Source of the DNA: Paenibacillus turpanensis
GTDB taxonomy: Bacteria; Bacillota; Bacilli; Paenibacillales; YIM-B00363
DNA: 64,000 nt
Assembly: GCF_011421635.1 (NCBI RefSeq)
Contig: NZ_WTLI01000015.1
Coordinates: 62,001 to 126,000, forward strand
Direction: 5' to 3'
This document shows, piece by piece, positions 7,400-17,500 of the stretch. The position numbers and the translations under genes are program-made. Under the pieces are notes generated by a model. The model searched no databases. It worked only from the letters and a program-made list of their open reading frames with translations, and had not been told where the DNA came from. Each line of letters opens with the position of its first letter. Position 1 is the first letter of the stretch.

Positions 7400-9121
7400 A
7401 TGAGCCAAAATTCGAACACTACCTATGTACATAAATACGAGGCTTGGTTACATGATCCGTCCATTGATGAGGCGACAAAGCAGGAATTGCGGGTCTTGGC
7501 GGGGCAGGACAAAGAAGTGGAAGACCGGTTTTACCGCGACCTTGAATTTGGTACCGGCGGCTTGCGCGGGGTGGTCGGCGCAGGCACGAACCGGATGAAT
7601 ATATATACGGTTGGCAAAGCGACACAAGGCTTGGCGGAGCACTTGCTGGCTAAAGGGCTGGAAAAGCAGCCGGCGGCTGTTATCGCTTATGACTCGCGGA
7701 ACATGTCCCCGGAATTTGCGCTTGAGGCGGCGTTGGTGCTCGCGGGCAATGGAGTAAAAGCGTATGTGTTCACATCGCTGCGGCCGACGCCGGAGCTTTC
7801 CTATGCCGTTCGCAAGCTGGGCGCAAGTGCCGGTATTGTCGTTACGGCGAGCCATAACCCGCCGGAATACAACGGGTATAAGGTGTATGGCGCCGACGGC
7901 GGCCAGCTTGTACCGGGTGAAGCGGAGCAGGTAATCGGCCGGATTCAGTCGATTCCTAGCTTTGATGCGATCCGCAAAACGTCGAAGGAGCAGGCGGAAG
8001 CGGACGGGTTGTTAGTGTGGATCGGCGAAGAGATAGATCAGGCGTACCTGGATGAGGTAACGGCGGTGAGTCCGATTGGCAAGCTGCCGGCGGAATGGGC
8101 TGACCAGGTGAATGTGGTGTATACGCCGCTGCACGGGGCCGGCAATTTGCTGGTGCGCGGGGCGCTTTCGCGGCTTGGATTTACGAAGGTTTCGATTGTG
8201 GAGGAGCAGGAGCTGCCTGATCCTTCATTTTCAACAGTGGCTTCGCCTAACCCGGAGGAAAAAGAAGCCTTCACGCTGGCGATGAAGCTGGCGGATCGTG
8301 TGGGTGCGGATATTATTGTTGGAACGGACCCCGATTGTGACCGGATGGGTGCGGTTGTACGCGATGCGCAGGGCGCTTATGTTGTGCTGTCGGGGAATCA
8401 GAGCGGAGCGATCCTGATCGAGTACCTGTGCAGTCATTTGCAGCGGACCGGCACGATGCCGCTGAACCCGGTGGTGATTAAGACGATCGTGACCAGCGAG
8501 ATGGGCGCAGCGATTGCCACTCATTACGGCGCAGAAGTGATGAACACGCTGACCGGCTTCAAATATATCGGGGAAAAAATGACCCAGTTCGAGCGCACGG
8601 GCTCGCACTCCTTCGTGTTCGGATACGAGGAGAGCTACGGCTATTTAGCAGGCACGTACGCACGCGATAAGGACGCGGTCATCGCCGCGATGCTGATTTG
8701 CGAAGCGGCGGCTTATTATAAGCAGCAGGGCAAGACGCTGTACGATGTGCTGCAGGAGCTTTACCAGCGCTTCGGTTATTACTTGGAGGCGCTGCAATCG
8801 CGCACGATGAAGGGCAAGGACGGTATGGAGCAAATCCAGTCCATTATGAACGATTGGAGACAAAATCCGCCGAAGGCGATCGCTGATATCGCTGTGGAGA
8901 CGTTCCTGGATTATGCTGAAGGCATCGAGGGTCTGCCGAAAGAAAACGTGTTGAAGTTTATTCTTGCGGACGGGTCGTGGGTTTGTCTGCGCCCATCGGG
9001 CACAGAGCCGAAGATTAAGTTTTATTTTGGGGTACGCGGGGAGAGCGGGCCGGATGCGGATGCAGCGGTCAAGCGCCTGGTTCAAACGGTAATGGATCAA
9101 ATCGACGGGAAATCGAAGTAG
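7400..9121 (+). CDS. pgcA: alpha-phosphoglucomutase / phospho-sugar mutase
   Basis: Interconverts glucose-1-phosphate and glucose-6-phosphate, feeding UDP-glucose, CDP-glucose and cell-wall sugar routes. At 573 residues it matches the long Firmicute PgcA type. It shows the active-site Ser loop TASHNPPEYNGYKVYGADGG, the metal loop GTDPDCDRMG, the sugar-binding loop FGYEESYGY and the phosphate-binding RPSGTEPKIKFYFG near the end. It lies between fabZ and the csaB group, so its product may serve the wall-polymer genes. CDP-glucose made by rfbF later in the window would also draw on glucose-1-phosphate. Confidence 0.94.
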   Translation: MSQNSNTTYVHKYEAWLHDPSIDEATKQELRVLAGQDKEVEDRFYRDLEFGTGGLRGVVGAGTNRMNIYTVGKATQGLAEHLLAKGLEKQPAAVIAYDSRNMSPEFALEAALVLAGNGVKAYVFTSLRPTPELSYAVRKLGASAGIVVTASHNPPEYNGYKVYGADGGQLVPGEAEQVIGRIQSIPSFDAIRKTSKEQAEADGLLVWIGEEIDQAYLDEVTAVSPIGKLPAEWADQVNVVYTPLHGAGNLLVRGALSRLGFTKVSIVEEQELPDPSFSTVASPNPEEKEAFTLAMKLADRVGADIIVGTDPDCDRMGAVVRDAQGAYVVLSGNQSGAILIEYLCSHLQRTGTMPLNPVVIKTIVTSEMGAAIATHYGAEVMNTLTGFKYIGEKMTQFERTGSHSFVFGYEESYGYLAGTYARDKDAVIAAMLICEAAAYYKQQGKTLYDVLQELYQRFGYYLEALQSRTMKGKDGMEQIQSIMNDWRQNPPKAIADIAVETFLDYAEGIEGLPKENVLKFILADGSWVCLRPSGTEPKIKFYFGVRGESGPDADAAVKRLVQTVMDQIDGKSK

Positions 9122-9134
9122 GGAGTTGTTCGGA

Positions 9135-11234
9135 TTGCTTCAAATGATTAACGCTTTGAACCGGAAGTCAGGCTTGGTTCTTCGTTTGCTGGTGCTTCTT
9201 GGGATTTTAGCTTCCATCCCGTTTGTGTTTGTCCGCCATCAGGCGGAGCAGACGGGAAAAACGGTTTCCATCGTATTCGATTATCGCGACGTCATGGAAA
9301 TTGCCAGCTATAAGCCCGATCCGGAGGCGTTTTTAAACAATCAGTTGGATAAAATGCAGCAGGCCGGCGTGAATGCGCTGGCCATTTACGAAAGCTCCTT
9401 AGCGGAGCTGGATATGAATCGGAGAATTAAAGTATTCTCCGCTACGGAAGCAGCCGTTATGACGGGGTATGCCGTTTCTCCATCGGAAACGGCAGCTTAC
9501 GTCTTGTTTACGGATACGGAGCACGCGGACTTGTACCGCAAGTTGATTACGGATACGTTTACCGGTTTGCATCAGGTGCGCGCGGAGCCGTGGAGCTTTA
9601 AGGAAGTGAGCGGACTAAAGCTCCATATTTCTAAGGACGAGGCCATGATGTATGCCTTGGATCCTGATCCGGTCCTTATGGAGCAGGTGAAATCACGCGG
9701 CTTCGAGATCATCGCTCGTTTAAGTGATCAGCGCCAGCCTTATCCGACCAAGCATATGGAATCACTGTTCGGCCGCCTGCAGGCTGCTGGAGTGAAATGG
9801 ATTTTATTTGAGGGACAAGCCGTAACCGGCTTTGCCGACCAAGGCACGAAACGTTCACTGAACGCAGTGGCGGAGCTCTTGAAACGTTACGGCATTGGAA
9901 TAGTCGCGATCGAGCAGCTGGACCAAAAGGGCTTTAACCAGCTGGCCTTCCAGACGGATTACCAAGTCATACGCCTGCATTCCCTGAGTGACCGCGAATC
10001 GGCGATCGCGCCGGAGACCATGTCGGACCGTTTTCTGCTGGCTGCGACGGACCGCAACATCCGCATGATCTTCTTGAATACGAAGATTGCCCGGGATACA
10101 AGCAGTGCCAAGTATATCGACACGTTGGACAATATTTACAAGGGTTTGTCCGGTCCAGCGGGAGCGGTAAGCAAGCTTCAAAAAGCTGGGTTTACTTTAG
10201 GACTGCCTGAACCGTTTACGATTGAACGCTACAGCTGGCAGACGCCGTTAAAAGGCTTGCTTGTCGTTGGTGCGGTGGCTCTCATCGCATTAATGGTCGG
10301 AGCCTTCATTCCGCAGCTGATCGCTGCCGCGTTTGTGTTCGGCATGGTTGGGTCTGCAGGACTGTACGTCATATCGGAAAAGCTTCTATCGCAAGGTCTA
10401 GCTTTGGGCGCTTCGATCAGCGCACCAACGCTCGCGCTGGTTTGGGCGTTCCGCAAGCTTCGGGAATGGCAGTCCCAAGGTACTGCCGCCACAATGGGCA
10501 GCCGGATCGGCTTCTCGCTTCGAACGTTCTGGACAGCTCTTGCCATTTCGGCCAGCGGTATCTTCTATATTATCGGGCTTCTGAATCATGCGACTTATTA
10601 TTATGTAATTGAGCAATTCCGCGGGGTGTCCGCACTGCATTTGATCCCCATCGCGTTGACGGCGATTTATGCGCTTCTGTACACCGGATTGCTGCATTCA
10701 GAGCAAGGTGCGTCAGAGGCTGGGGCAACGAAGGATCGTCACGCAAAGCAAGGCGTTCACTCCGCCTTGTCCGGAGTGAAGCGCGTGCTAAATACGAACA
10801 TAACCGTATTGTGGGTTGTGCTGGCCGGTTTGTTCGGCGTCGTCATTATGTATTATTTATCCCGAACGGGCAATGATGCGCAGGTATCTCCATACGAGCG
10901 GGCATTCCGCGCATTGTTGGAAAACACCTTCGGTGTGCGTCCGCGTACGAAAGAATTTTTGCTGGCGCATCCGCTGTTTATCTTCGGGGTATACCTTGCG
11001 GCACGGTACCGGATTGGCCTGCTGCTGCTAATCGGAGGCGTAATCGGGCAGTTGTCCATTGTGGACACGTTTGCGCATCTGCACACACCGCTCCTGATTT
11101 CGTTGATCCGTGTGGTGCTGGGTGCAGCACTTGGCACAGTGATAGGGCTCATCGCGATTATGGTCTGGGAGATTGCTTCTCGCATTCTAGTAAGGGGTTG
11201 GAAGCTGTGGAACGAAGCACCAAGAAAATCGTAA
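9135..11234 (+). CDS. DUF5693-family polytopic membrane protein
   Basis: A ~699-residue protein. An N-terminal membrane segment (LVLRLLVLLGILASIPFVFV) is followed by an extracytoplasmic domain of roughly 330 residues and then a C-terminal block of about eight to ten membrane helices starting near nucleotide 10249. It resembles the DUF5693 proteins found next to csaB in Paenibacillus-type genomes; this is from recall. No catalytic motif was recognised. TTG at 9135 is chosen because GGGAG (9121-9125) is nine bases away; TTG at 9126 would abut that site. It begins right after pgcA and overlaps csaB by 28 bases, so translation is probably coupled. A part in export or assembly of the secondary wall polymer is a guess from context. 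Confidence 0.75.
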   Translation: MLQMINALNRKSGLVLRLLVLLGILASIPFVFVRHQAEQTGKTVSIVFDYRDVMEIASYKPDPEAFLNNQLDKMQQAGVNALAIYESSLAELDMNRRIKVFSATEAAVMTGYAVSPSETAAYVLFTDTEHADLYRKLITDTFTGLHQVRAEPWSFKEVSGLKLHISKDEAMMYALDPDPVLMEQVKSRGFEIIARLSDQRQPYPTKHMESLFGRLQAAGVKWILFEGQAVTGFADQGTKRSLNAVAELLKRYGIGIVAIEQLDQKGFNQLAFQTDYQVIRLHSLSDRESAIAPETMSDRFLLAATDRNIRMIFLNTKIARDTSSAKYIDTLDNIYKGLSGPAGAVSKLQKAGFTLGLPEPFTIERYSWQTPLKGLLVVGAVALIALMVGAFIPQLIAAAFVFGMVGSAGLYVISEKLLSQGLALGASISAPTLALVWAFRKLREWQSQGTAATMGSRIGFSLRTFWTALAISASGIFYIIGLLNHATYYYVIEQFRGVSALHLIPIALTAIYALLYTGLLHSEQGASEAGATKDRHAKQGVHSALSGVKRVLNTNITVLWVVLAGLFGVVIMYYLSRTGNDAQVSPYERAFRALLENTFGVRPRTKEFLLAHPLFIFGVYLAARYRIGLLLLIGGVIGQLSIVDTFAHLHTPLLISLIRVVLGAALGTVIGLIAIMVWEIASRILVRGWKLWNEAPRKS

Positions 11235-12373
11235 TTTCCGGTTATTACGGCTTTAATAACAGTGGAGACGAGGCCGTGCTGTGCTCGATTTTACACGCTC
11301 TGCGGGAGCAGGGGGAGCAGGCCGGAGTGTCGATCCAGCCGCTTGTTCTTTCGGCTAACCCCGCGCAAACGCGAGAGATGTACGGGGTCGAAGCCGCGCA
11401 TCGGATGCGCCCTGCGGAGGTGCTGCAGGCGATTCGCGGCAGCGATGGCCTGATCAGCGGGGGGGGCAGCCTACTGCAGGATGCGACAAGCGCGAAGACC
11501 ATCCCGTATTACTTGGCTATACTAAAGCTGGCGCAGTGGTTCGGCAAGCCGACGTTCATTTATTCGCAAGGCGTAGGGCCTGTTCAGCGCCGGTGGTTTT
11601 ATCCCTTAATTAAGGGCACGTTTGCCCGTTGCAGCTATGTTTCGGTTCGTGATCAAGAATCGGCGGCGCTGCTTGCTTCGATGGGACTTTCCCGGGAGCG
11701 GATTGCCGTCGTCCCGGATCCGGTCATGGGCATGCCGCTGCCTCAGGAACAGCCTGTGCTGGAATCGGCCGCGGATAACGGACGCAAAGAGGAAGCCCCG
11801 GGCGAAGCTTATAAGGGGAGCTCCACTTCCACGGTAGGGGTATCGCTCCGCTTTTGGAATAAGGATCGCAGTGATATGCTGCATGCAGCGGAGGCACTGC
11901 GGAAGCTGGCGGCCGAGCAGCCGGAGGTGCATCTTCGCTTCCTGCCATTCCACGAGCCGCATGACACGGAGGCTTCTCGCTTCGTCATGGAGGAATTGCG
12001 GAAGGGCGGCGTGGCCGAGAGCCGGATGACGCTGACGCAAGGAGTTACGAATCCCCAAGAAATGCTGGCGGTCACAGCGTCCTGCGACCTCTTGATCGGA
12101 ATGAGGCTGCATTCTCTGATTTACGCGGTATCGCAGTTCGTGCCGGTAATCGGCATCTCGTACGATCCGAAGATCGATCATTTTTTGGCGAGGATCGGAA
12201 TGAAGGCTGCGGCGCATACGAGTGCGTTTCAGCCGGAGCGGGTCGTAGAGGAAGCGCGGAAGCTGCTTTCGTCAAAATCCGAATGGATTGCCGAAAAACG
12301 TCCGCATATTGAGCAGTTAATTTTAAAATCGCAGGAACCTGCGCAACATATTGCCACTTTTTTTCGTAAATAA
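11207..12373 (+). CDS. csaB: polysaccharide pyruvyl transferase CsaB
   Basis: CsaB adds a 4,6-ketal pyruvate to ManNAc of the secondary cell-wall polymer, creating the ligand for SLH domains. The 388-residue protein starts KIVISGYYGFNNSGDEAVL, the typical family beginning, and carries GLISGGGSLLQDATS, FIYSQGVGP, VSVRDQESA and GMRLHSLIYA. GTG at 11207 is preferred: TAAGGGG is nine bases upstream, whereas TTG at 11198 directly touches it. About 25 residues between the two halves (SAADNGRKEEAPGEAYKGSS) look like a variable linker. The neighbours tagA, tagO and SLH proteins match the expected pathway. Confidence 0.95.
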   Translation: MERSTKKIVISGYYGFNNSGDEAVLCSILHALREQGEQAGVSIQPLVLSANPAQTREMYGVEAAHRMRPAEVLQAIRGSDGLISGGGSLLQDATSAKTIPYYLAILKLAQWFGKPTFIYSQGVGPVQRRWFYPLIKGTFARCSYVSVRDQESAALLASMGLSRERIAVVPDPVMGMPLPQEQPVLESAADNGRKEEAPGEAYKGSSTSTVGVSLRFWNKDRSDMLHAAEALRKLAAEQPEVHLRFLPFHEPHDTEASRFVMEELRKGGVAESRMTLTQGVTNPQEMLAVTASCDLLIGMRLHSLIYAVSQFVPVIGISYDPKIDHFLARIGMKAAAHTSAFQPERVVEEARKLLSSKSEWIAEKRPHIEQLILKSQEPAQHIATFFRK

Positions 12374-12384
12374 AGGGTGAGGAC

Positions 12385-13131
12385 ATGAATATTCCAACAG
12401 TATCCATTTACGGCATACCAGTCAGCAAGCTCAATATGAAGGATACCGTGCGTTTGCTTTCCGACATCATACGCAGGAAAGAGAAGCCGCACCAGGTTGT
12501 AACGGCGAATCCCATCATGGTTATGGCCGCTTTGGAGCAGCCGGAGTATATGGCCATGATGAAGCGGGCGGAGCTCGTCATCCCTGACGGTGCAGGGCTT
12601 GTCTGGGCGACAGGCTACGTTGGAAACCCGGTTTCCGAGAGGGTAGCCGGCTTTGATCTCGTACAAGAGCTCATGAACGTGGGTCGCCAAGAGGGCTGGA
12701 AGGTCTATCTTATCGGTACAACGGCGGATGCCATCGCCAAAGCGGCGGATAAGTTTCAAGAGCTTTACCCCGGGATTCAAATTGTCGGCGCGCGAGACGG
12801 TTATTTTGGGGAAGCGGAGGATGCGGAGGTCATTGCTTCGATTCAGGAGGCAAAGCCGGATATTTTGCTCGTCGGACGCTCCGCCTCTACACAAGAGCCC
12901 TGGATCGGCAAATATAAGGAGCAGCTTGGCGTGCCGGTGATGATTGGGGTGGGAGGCACCTTTGACATCATGGCTGACAAAATTAAGAGAGCTCCCCTTT
13001 GGATGCAAAAGCTCAGCTTGGAGTGGTTGTTCCGGCTTATCCAAGAGCCATACCGCTTCCCAAGAATGCTTGTGCTTCCGAAATTCGCCGTGAAAGTGAT
13101 CCTTGAAAAGAACAAGGTGAGAAACTCTTGA
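12385..13131 (+). CDS. tagA: WecG/TagA/CpsF-family glycosyltransferase (TagA)
   Basis: TagA transfers ManNAc from UDP-ManNAc to undecaprenyl-PP-GlcNAc on the inner membrane face. In Paenibacillus alvei this is known to be a step in secondary wall polymer synthesis. The 248-residue length and the conserved runs TANPIMVMAALEQPEY, VIPDGAGLVWA and GGTFDIMADKIKRAPLWMQ are diagnostic of GT26. AAGGGTGAGG precedes the ATG. It starts 11 bases after csaB and is followed by a promoter for tagO. Confidence 0.94.
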   Translation: MNIPTVSIYGIPVSKLNMKDTVRLLSDIIRRKEKPHQVVTANPIMVMAALEQPEYMAMMKRAELVIPDGAGLVWATGYVGNPVSERVAGFDLVQELMNVGRQEGWKVYLIGTTADAIAKAADKFQELYPGIQIVGARDGYFGEAEDAEVIASIQEAKPDILLVGRSASTQEPWIGKYKEQLGVPVMIGVGGTFDIMADKIKRAPLWMQKLSLEWLFRLIQEPYRFPRMLVLPKFAVKVILEKNKVRNS

Positions 13132-13183
13132 AAATTTCCTTGAAAATGAGTGAAAAACCGTCGTTTTTTTGCTGAAATGAGGA

Positions 13184-13212
13184 TTGGTTTTGCTTCATAA
13201 AGGGAGTATAAT
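13184..13212 (+). promoter_or_regulatory. sigma-A promoter for tagO
   Basis: TTGGTT (13184-13189), a 17-base spacer and a perfect TATAAT (13207-13212), 38 bases before the tagO start. Confidence 0.75.
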
Positions 13213-13250
13213 GTGATCCGGTAGCGAGAAAAGAGGGTGGTCAAAGGAAA

Positions 13251-14360
13251 ATGGAAGCTTTATATGGGATTGGATTTGTGGCGGCATTAATTTTGGCATT
13301 AGTCTTGACGCCGGTTGTAAAAAGGTTCGCGATTCTGGTAGGTGCCGTAGATGCGCCGAATCACCGTAAAGTACACACACGGATCATGCCGAGGCTTGGG
13401 GGATTGGCGATATTCCTTTCCTTCGCGGCAGCGTTTTTTATCATTTTGCCGGTGCTGGAGCAGTACAACGCTAAGGTGGCTTGGGGGCTGCTGTTAGGCG
13501 GAGCCGTTGTGGTCTTGGTCGGAGCGCTTGACGACAAAATGGATTTGTCTCCGAAGGTGAAGCTGCTCGGTCAGCTGATTGCAGCTGTGATCGTGGTTAG
13601 CTTCGGAGTAAAGATAGAGCTTGTCAATTTACCGTTCGGGGATTACATACCCGTCGGCTGGCTAAGTATCCCGCTTACGATTTTCTGGATTGTCGGCGTA
13701 ACGAACGCCATTAACTTGATCGATGGTTTGGACGGGTTAGCGGCGGGAGTATCGGCGATCGCAACCGGAACAACGCTGGTGCTTGCTCTCATGATGGGCA
13801 ATTTCACGGTAGTCTTGTTATGTGCGGTGCTGCTCGGCAGTATCCTTGGCTTCTTATTTTTTAATTTTCATCCCGCAAAAATCTTCATGGGCGACTCCGG
13901 GGCGTTATTTCTCGGTTTCAGCCTTGCGACATTATCGGTATTAGGCTTCAAGCAGGCAACCCTGTTTTCCTTCGTTGTACCGCTGCTGATTTTAGGCGTT
14001 CCGCTTTCGGACACCTTCTTTGCCATCGTACGGCGCAAGGTAAACAAACTGCCGATTTCCGTGGCCGATAAAAACCATCTGCACCACTGCTTGCTGCAGC
14101 TTGGGTTAAGCCACCGCAATACGGTGCTTGTGATCTACGGGATTGCCTTGTTTTTCGGGGCGATGGCAGTATTGCTTTCGAATATTCCGGGGGATGCAAC
14201 ATGGATTGCGCTCGTCTTTATGGCAGCGATAATCGTTGTGCTCCAGCTTGGAGCAGAGGCAATCGGTATTGTCAGTAAGCAGCAGAAGCCGATTATCCAT
14301 CTGGTTCAAAAGCTTCGCATGAAAACAACGCGGCCGGCTGCTCGCTCGCGTATGAAATAA
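13251..14360 (+). CDS. tagO: undecaprenyl-phosphate GlcNAc-1-phosphate transferase (TagO/WecA family)
   Basis: Makes undecaprenyl-PP-GlcNAc, the lipid start of teichoic acids and of SLH-binding wall polymers. The 369-residue polytopic protein has the MraY/WecA signatures: DAPNHRKVHTRIMPRLGG near residue 30, DDKMDLSPK, NAINLIDGLDGLAAG, FMGDSGALFLGF, and the His-rich motif KNHLHHCLLQLG in the last cytoplasmic loop. It has its own promoter and terminator. With tagA and csaB it completes the enzymes known for pyruvylated ManNAc-GlcNAc polymer. Confidence 0.95.
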   Translation: MEALYGIGFVAALILALVLTPVVKRFAILVGAVDAPNHRKVHTRIMPRLGGLAIFLSFAAAFFIILPVLEQYNAKVAWGLLLGGAVVVLVGALDDKMDLSPKVKLLGQLIAAVIVVSFGVKIELVNLPFGDYIPVGWLSIPLTIFWIVGVTNAINLIDGLDGLAAGVSAIATGTTLVLALMMGNFTVVLLCAVLLGSILGFLFFNFHPAKIFMGDSGALFLGFSLATLSVLGFKQATLFSFVVPLLILGVPLSDTFFAIVRRKVNKLPISVADKNHLHHCLLQLGLSHRNTVLVIYGIALFFGAMAVLLSNIPGDATWIALVFMAAIIVVLQLGAEAIGIVSKQQKPIIHLVQKLRMKTTRPAARSRMK

Positions 14361-14373
14361 TATGTTCATTGGA

Positions 14374-14408
14374 GTCCTCTTGCCTTCGCGGCGGGAGGAC
14401 TTTTTTCT
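14374..14408 (+). terminator. intrinsic terminator after tagO
   Basis: GTCCTCTTGCC (14374-14384) pairs with GGCGGGAGGAC (14390-14400), including two G-T pairs, followed by TTTTTTCTTG. Confidence 0.88.
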
Positions 14409-14465
14409 TGTCGATATTTCCAGAATTCCACCAATTCCATCATTTTGAAGGATGCTCTAAAACTT

Positions 14466-14495
14466 TTGTCGTTTATTGCCGATAAAACATATACA
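14466..14495 (+). promoter_or_regulatory. possible sigma-A promoter for the first SLH protein
   Basis: TTGTCG (14466-14471), an 18-base spacer and TATACA (14490-14495), about 85 bases before the start codon. Nothing else was recognised in the gap. Confidence 0.4.
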
Positions 14496-14579
14496 AGCGA
14501 CATTTTTCTGCCATTCCAGGTGGAATCAAACCAAAATGGTTTGGGTGCTCTACTACATAAACAAAGAGGAGGAACAACA

Positions 14580-17500
14580 TTGTTAACGAGAATGCGCGCA
14601 TCATGGTTAAGCTTTCTTCTAATCGCAGCTCTTCTCGCGGCTTTACTGCCACCAGTTCAAGCCAAAGCAACGGCGGTTATTAGTTTTTCGAACATTTCCA
14701 CCAGTCAGAGCAATCCGACGCAGGTTACGTCTAACTCCATAGACATTGAGTTTTTAGTTTCTGGTGTTACGATTGACTCCAATTTTATTAACAACCTGTA
14801 TTACAGCGTTGGCAACTTGAATTCAGGAACGGCTGGAACGCCGATCCGCAACAACAAGGCGCTGCAGAACACGACCAACGGCTCGATGACGTTCTCGAGC
14901 GTGAAGCTGACTCAAGGCCTCAATGAAATCTACATTAAATATGGGGATCCGAATACGGTTGCTTCATCGGCCGCGTATGTGTATTACACGCCGACCACCA
15001 ACATCACCAATTTGAAGTTTAATGATGCTGACTTTATCGGGGGCACCACGGACATTTATCCAAAAACCGCCCCGGCAACTCCTTATATTTCTGGTATGTC
15101 TCCGAACGCCGATTCGATCACGGCAACTCTCGTAGGCAATACAACGAAGCTGGAAGGACCGAAGGATACGCAGGGTAATTTCAGTATCTTCTTAAGTCGG
15201 ACAGGCAGCCCGATCAAAGCGGGCGACAACCAAATTAAGATCGTAGCGCAGAATCCAACGAATTCAAGCTACGTAACTCGTTCTTTCGTCTATGATGACG
15301 GGGATGCGTTTGCTTTTGAAGGACAGATGGATAATGTGCTTGGGGCGACAGATCCGGCGGCCTTTTCACCGTTGTTTGGGGAAACAACGCTTCAAGTGAC
15401 TTCTCCTTCGGTACGGTTTAAATCGTATCTGAAGGTTCCGCTTGAAACGAATGCTGGAGTTACGGAAATGAAATACAACTTCGTAGAGGTTTCCGTTAAA
15501 GGCGGTAATACGTACGAGTGTGACCTTACAGCGTTGACTTGTACCGACCAAGGATCCGGCACGACATTGAGCCTTACGGCAGTAAATGCTTTGTCTACTG
15601 CTGCTTACAAGGTCTTTAGCTTGCCGGAGCTTCCAATGACACTTGACCCAATGGTTAAAGAGCAGTCCATCGTTGTTTCGTTCGTTTCCGGGTCGGGCAG
15701 CGTTCCGCCGCAAACGGTGTACAGCTTCGACTATGTGAATCCAAACATCCCTTATGTGAACCGGGTAGAGGATTTGCTGTCGGGAGTAAACCTGAGCAGA
15801 ACCCCGGCTTTGAACGGAGTGACCCGTCAGCCGATTACGCTGCGCGCACATACAACAACGAATCCGGCTCCATCCAAAGTGGAATTTGTAGTGGATGGAA
15901 TGGCTGCGGTAGAAGCAACCCAAGTGCTTAACGGCACGACACCGGTTGCGGGACAGTACGAAGTAACCTTAAAAGATATTCCGGACGGAATTAGAGCGCT
16001 GAAGGTTATCCCTTATGATGCGGGTGGAATGCAGCAGGCAGCCGGAATTCTTACATTCCAATTAAACGTTTCCTCCGCGCCGTTTTTCAACCCACTCAAT
16101 TTTACGGATGGAACGATCATCAACGATTTAACGAAGTATGCAGTGGGCGACAATTACGATCACGATCCTACGTCCGCGACAGAGTATAACCATAAATACG
16201 GATTCTTGGGTCGACTGTTTAACATGCCTTCGGCCGATACGACGAATGTTATTGCCAAACTGGATGGGGTATCGTTAACCACACCGCTTTACAAAGTGTT
16301 TAACGATCCAGCAGTAGAGAATGACGAATATGTAGCGGTATATCTGGACCGACCTCAAGCTACCAAGCTGAAGGATGGACGTCATTCCATCTCGCTTGAA
16401 TTCTATGTCGGTGGTCAGCTCGTATCCTCGGCTTCCTACAACTTCTTCTTGTTTGAGCAGCCGACGCCTGCCTTTGGTAATGTGACGCCAGGACCAGACA
16501 ATCAGGACTTCATCAAAGGACAAAGTGATGAATACTACGCGACGACAGAATCGATGGTTCAGTTTACAGGCGAATTGAACAACATCGATACGCTCAAGTT
16601 TAAAATTACTCGTGCAAAGCCGGATAATACGACGCAAGTGATCGAGCAAATTTATAAGTACAGCAACGGCGCGATGACCTTATTTTCGTCCGATCCAACA
16701 GGGACTGCGACGCAAATCCCGACGATTAGCTGTACGGGAGTGTCTACCAATCAATGCGCATCTTCCGTTTTTACAACGATAAATATTCCGATCCTTCATG
16801 CGGATAACCAATCCGGCAAGGGTCAATCGTATTTTGAATTTACGATTACCAACAACTCGGGAATTACCGTACAAAAAACAATTACGATTGCCAAAGAGCC
16901 TTTGCCTTATAAAGTGTTAAGTCCGAAGCTGGTGAAAAACTCCGAAGGCAAAGAGCATGTCAGCATTAACAGCAACTTCTTAGAGATTTTCCTTGTGGCC
17001 GATGGTGCCACCAGCGTCCTGTTCGGCAAAGAAGAAGTGCTGCCGAAGGTGGATAAGGGCGGTACGATTACCGGAGAAGTTGATAAAGAGTACTTCTATT
17101 ATGTACTCAAAGAAGTGAAAGCAGGAACATCCACTGTAAAGTTCACGGTAATGCGCGGCACAGAGAAAACGAACGGCAGCTTTACGATTTACAATGCGAA
17201 TGCATCAATTGAAGGCGCGTCGCTTCTTATGCCGATTAACTCGACCATGAAGGTGTTTAACAGCTTTGCAACTATAAAGTTCCCGAAAAACACGCAGCTA
17301 ATGCGTAATGACCCAACAGCGCCGGAAAAATACTATACCACCGACCGTCAAATTTATTTCGGTTTGGCGAACGTAACGGACGGCCGAGTCAACAAAGTCA
17401 GCGACAGCAGCAGCGTCGCAGACGGGAACGCAACATTCTGGCTGCGTGAAGAAAGCGGACGCTTCCGTGCAGCAAGCCCGCATATGCTTTGGGTTGATGC

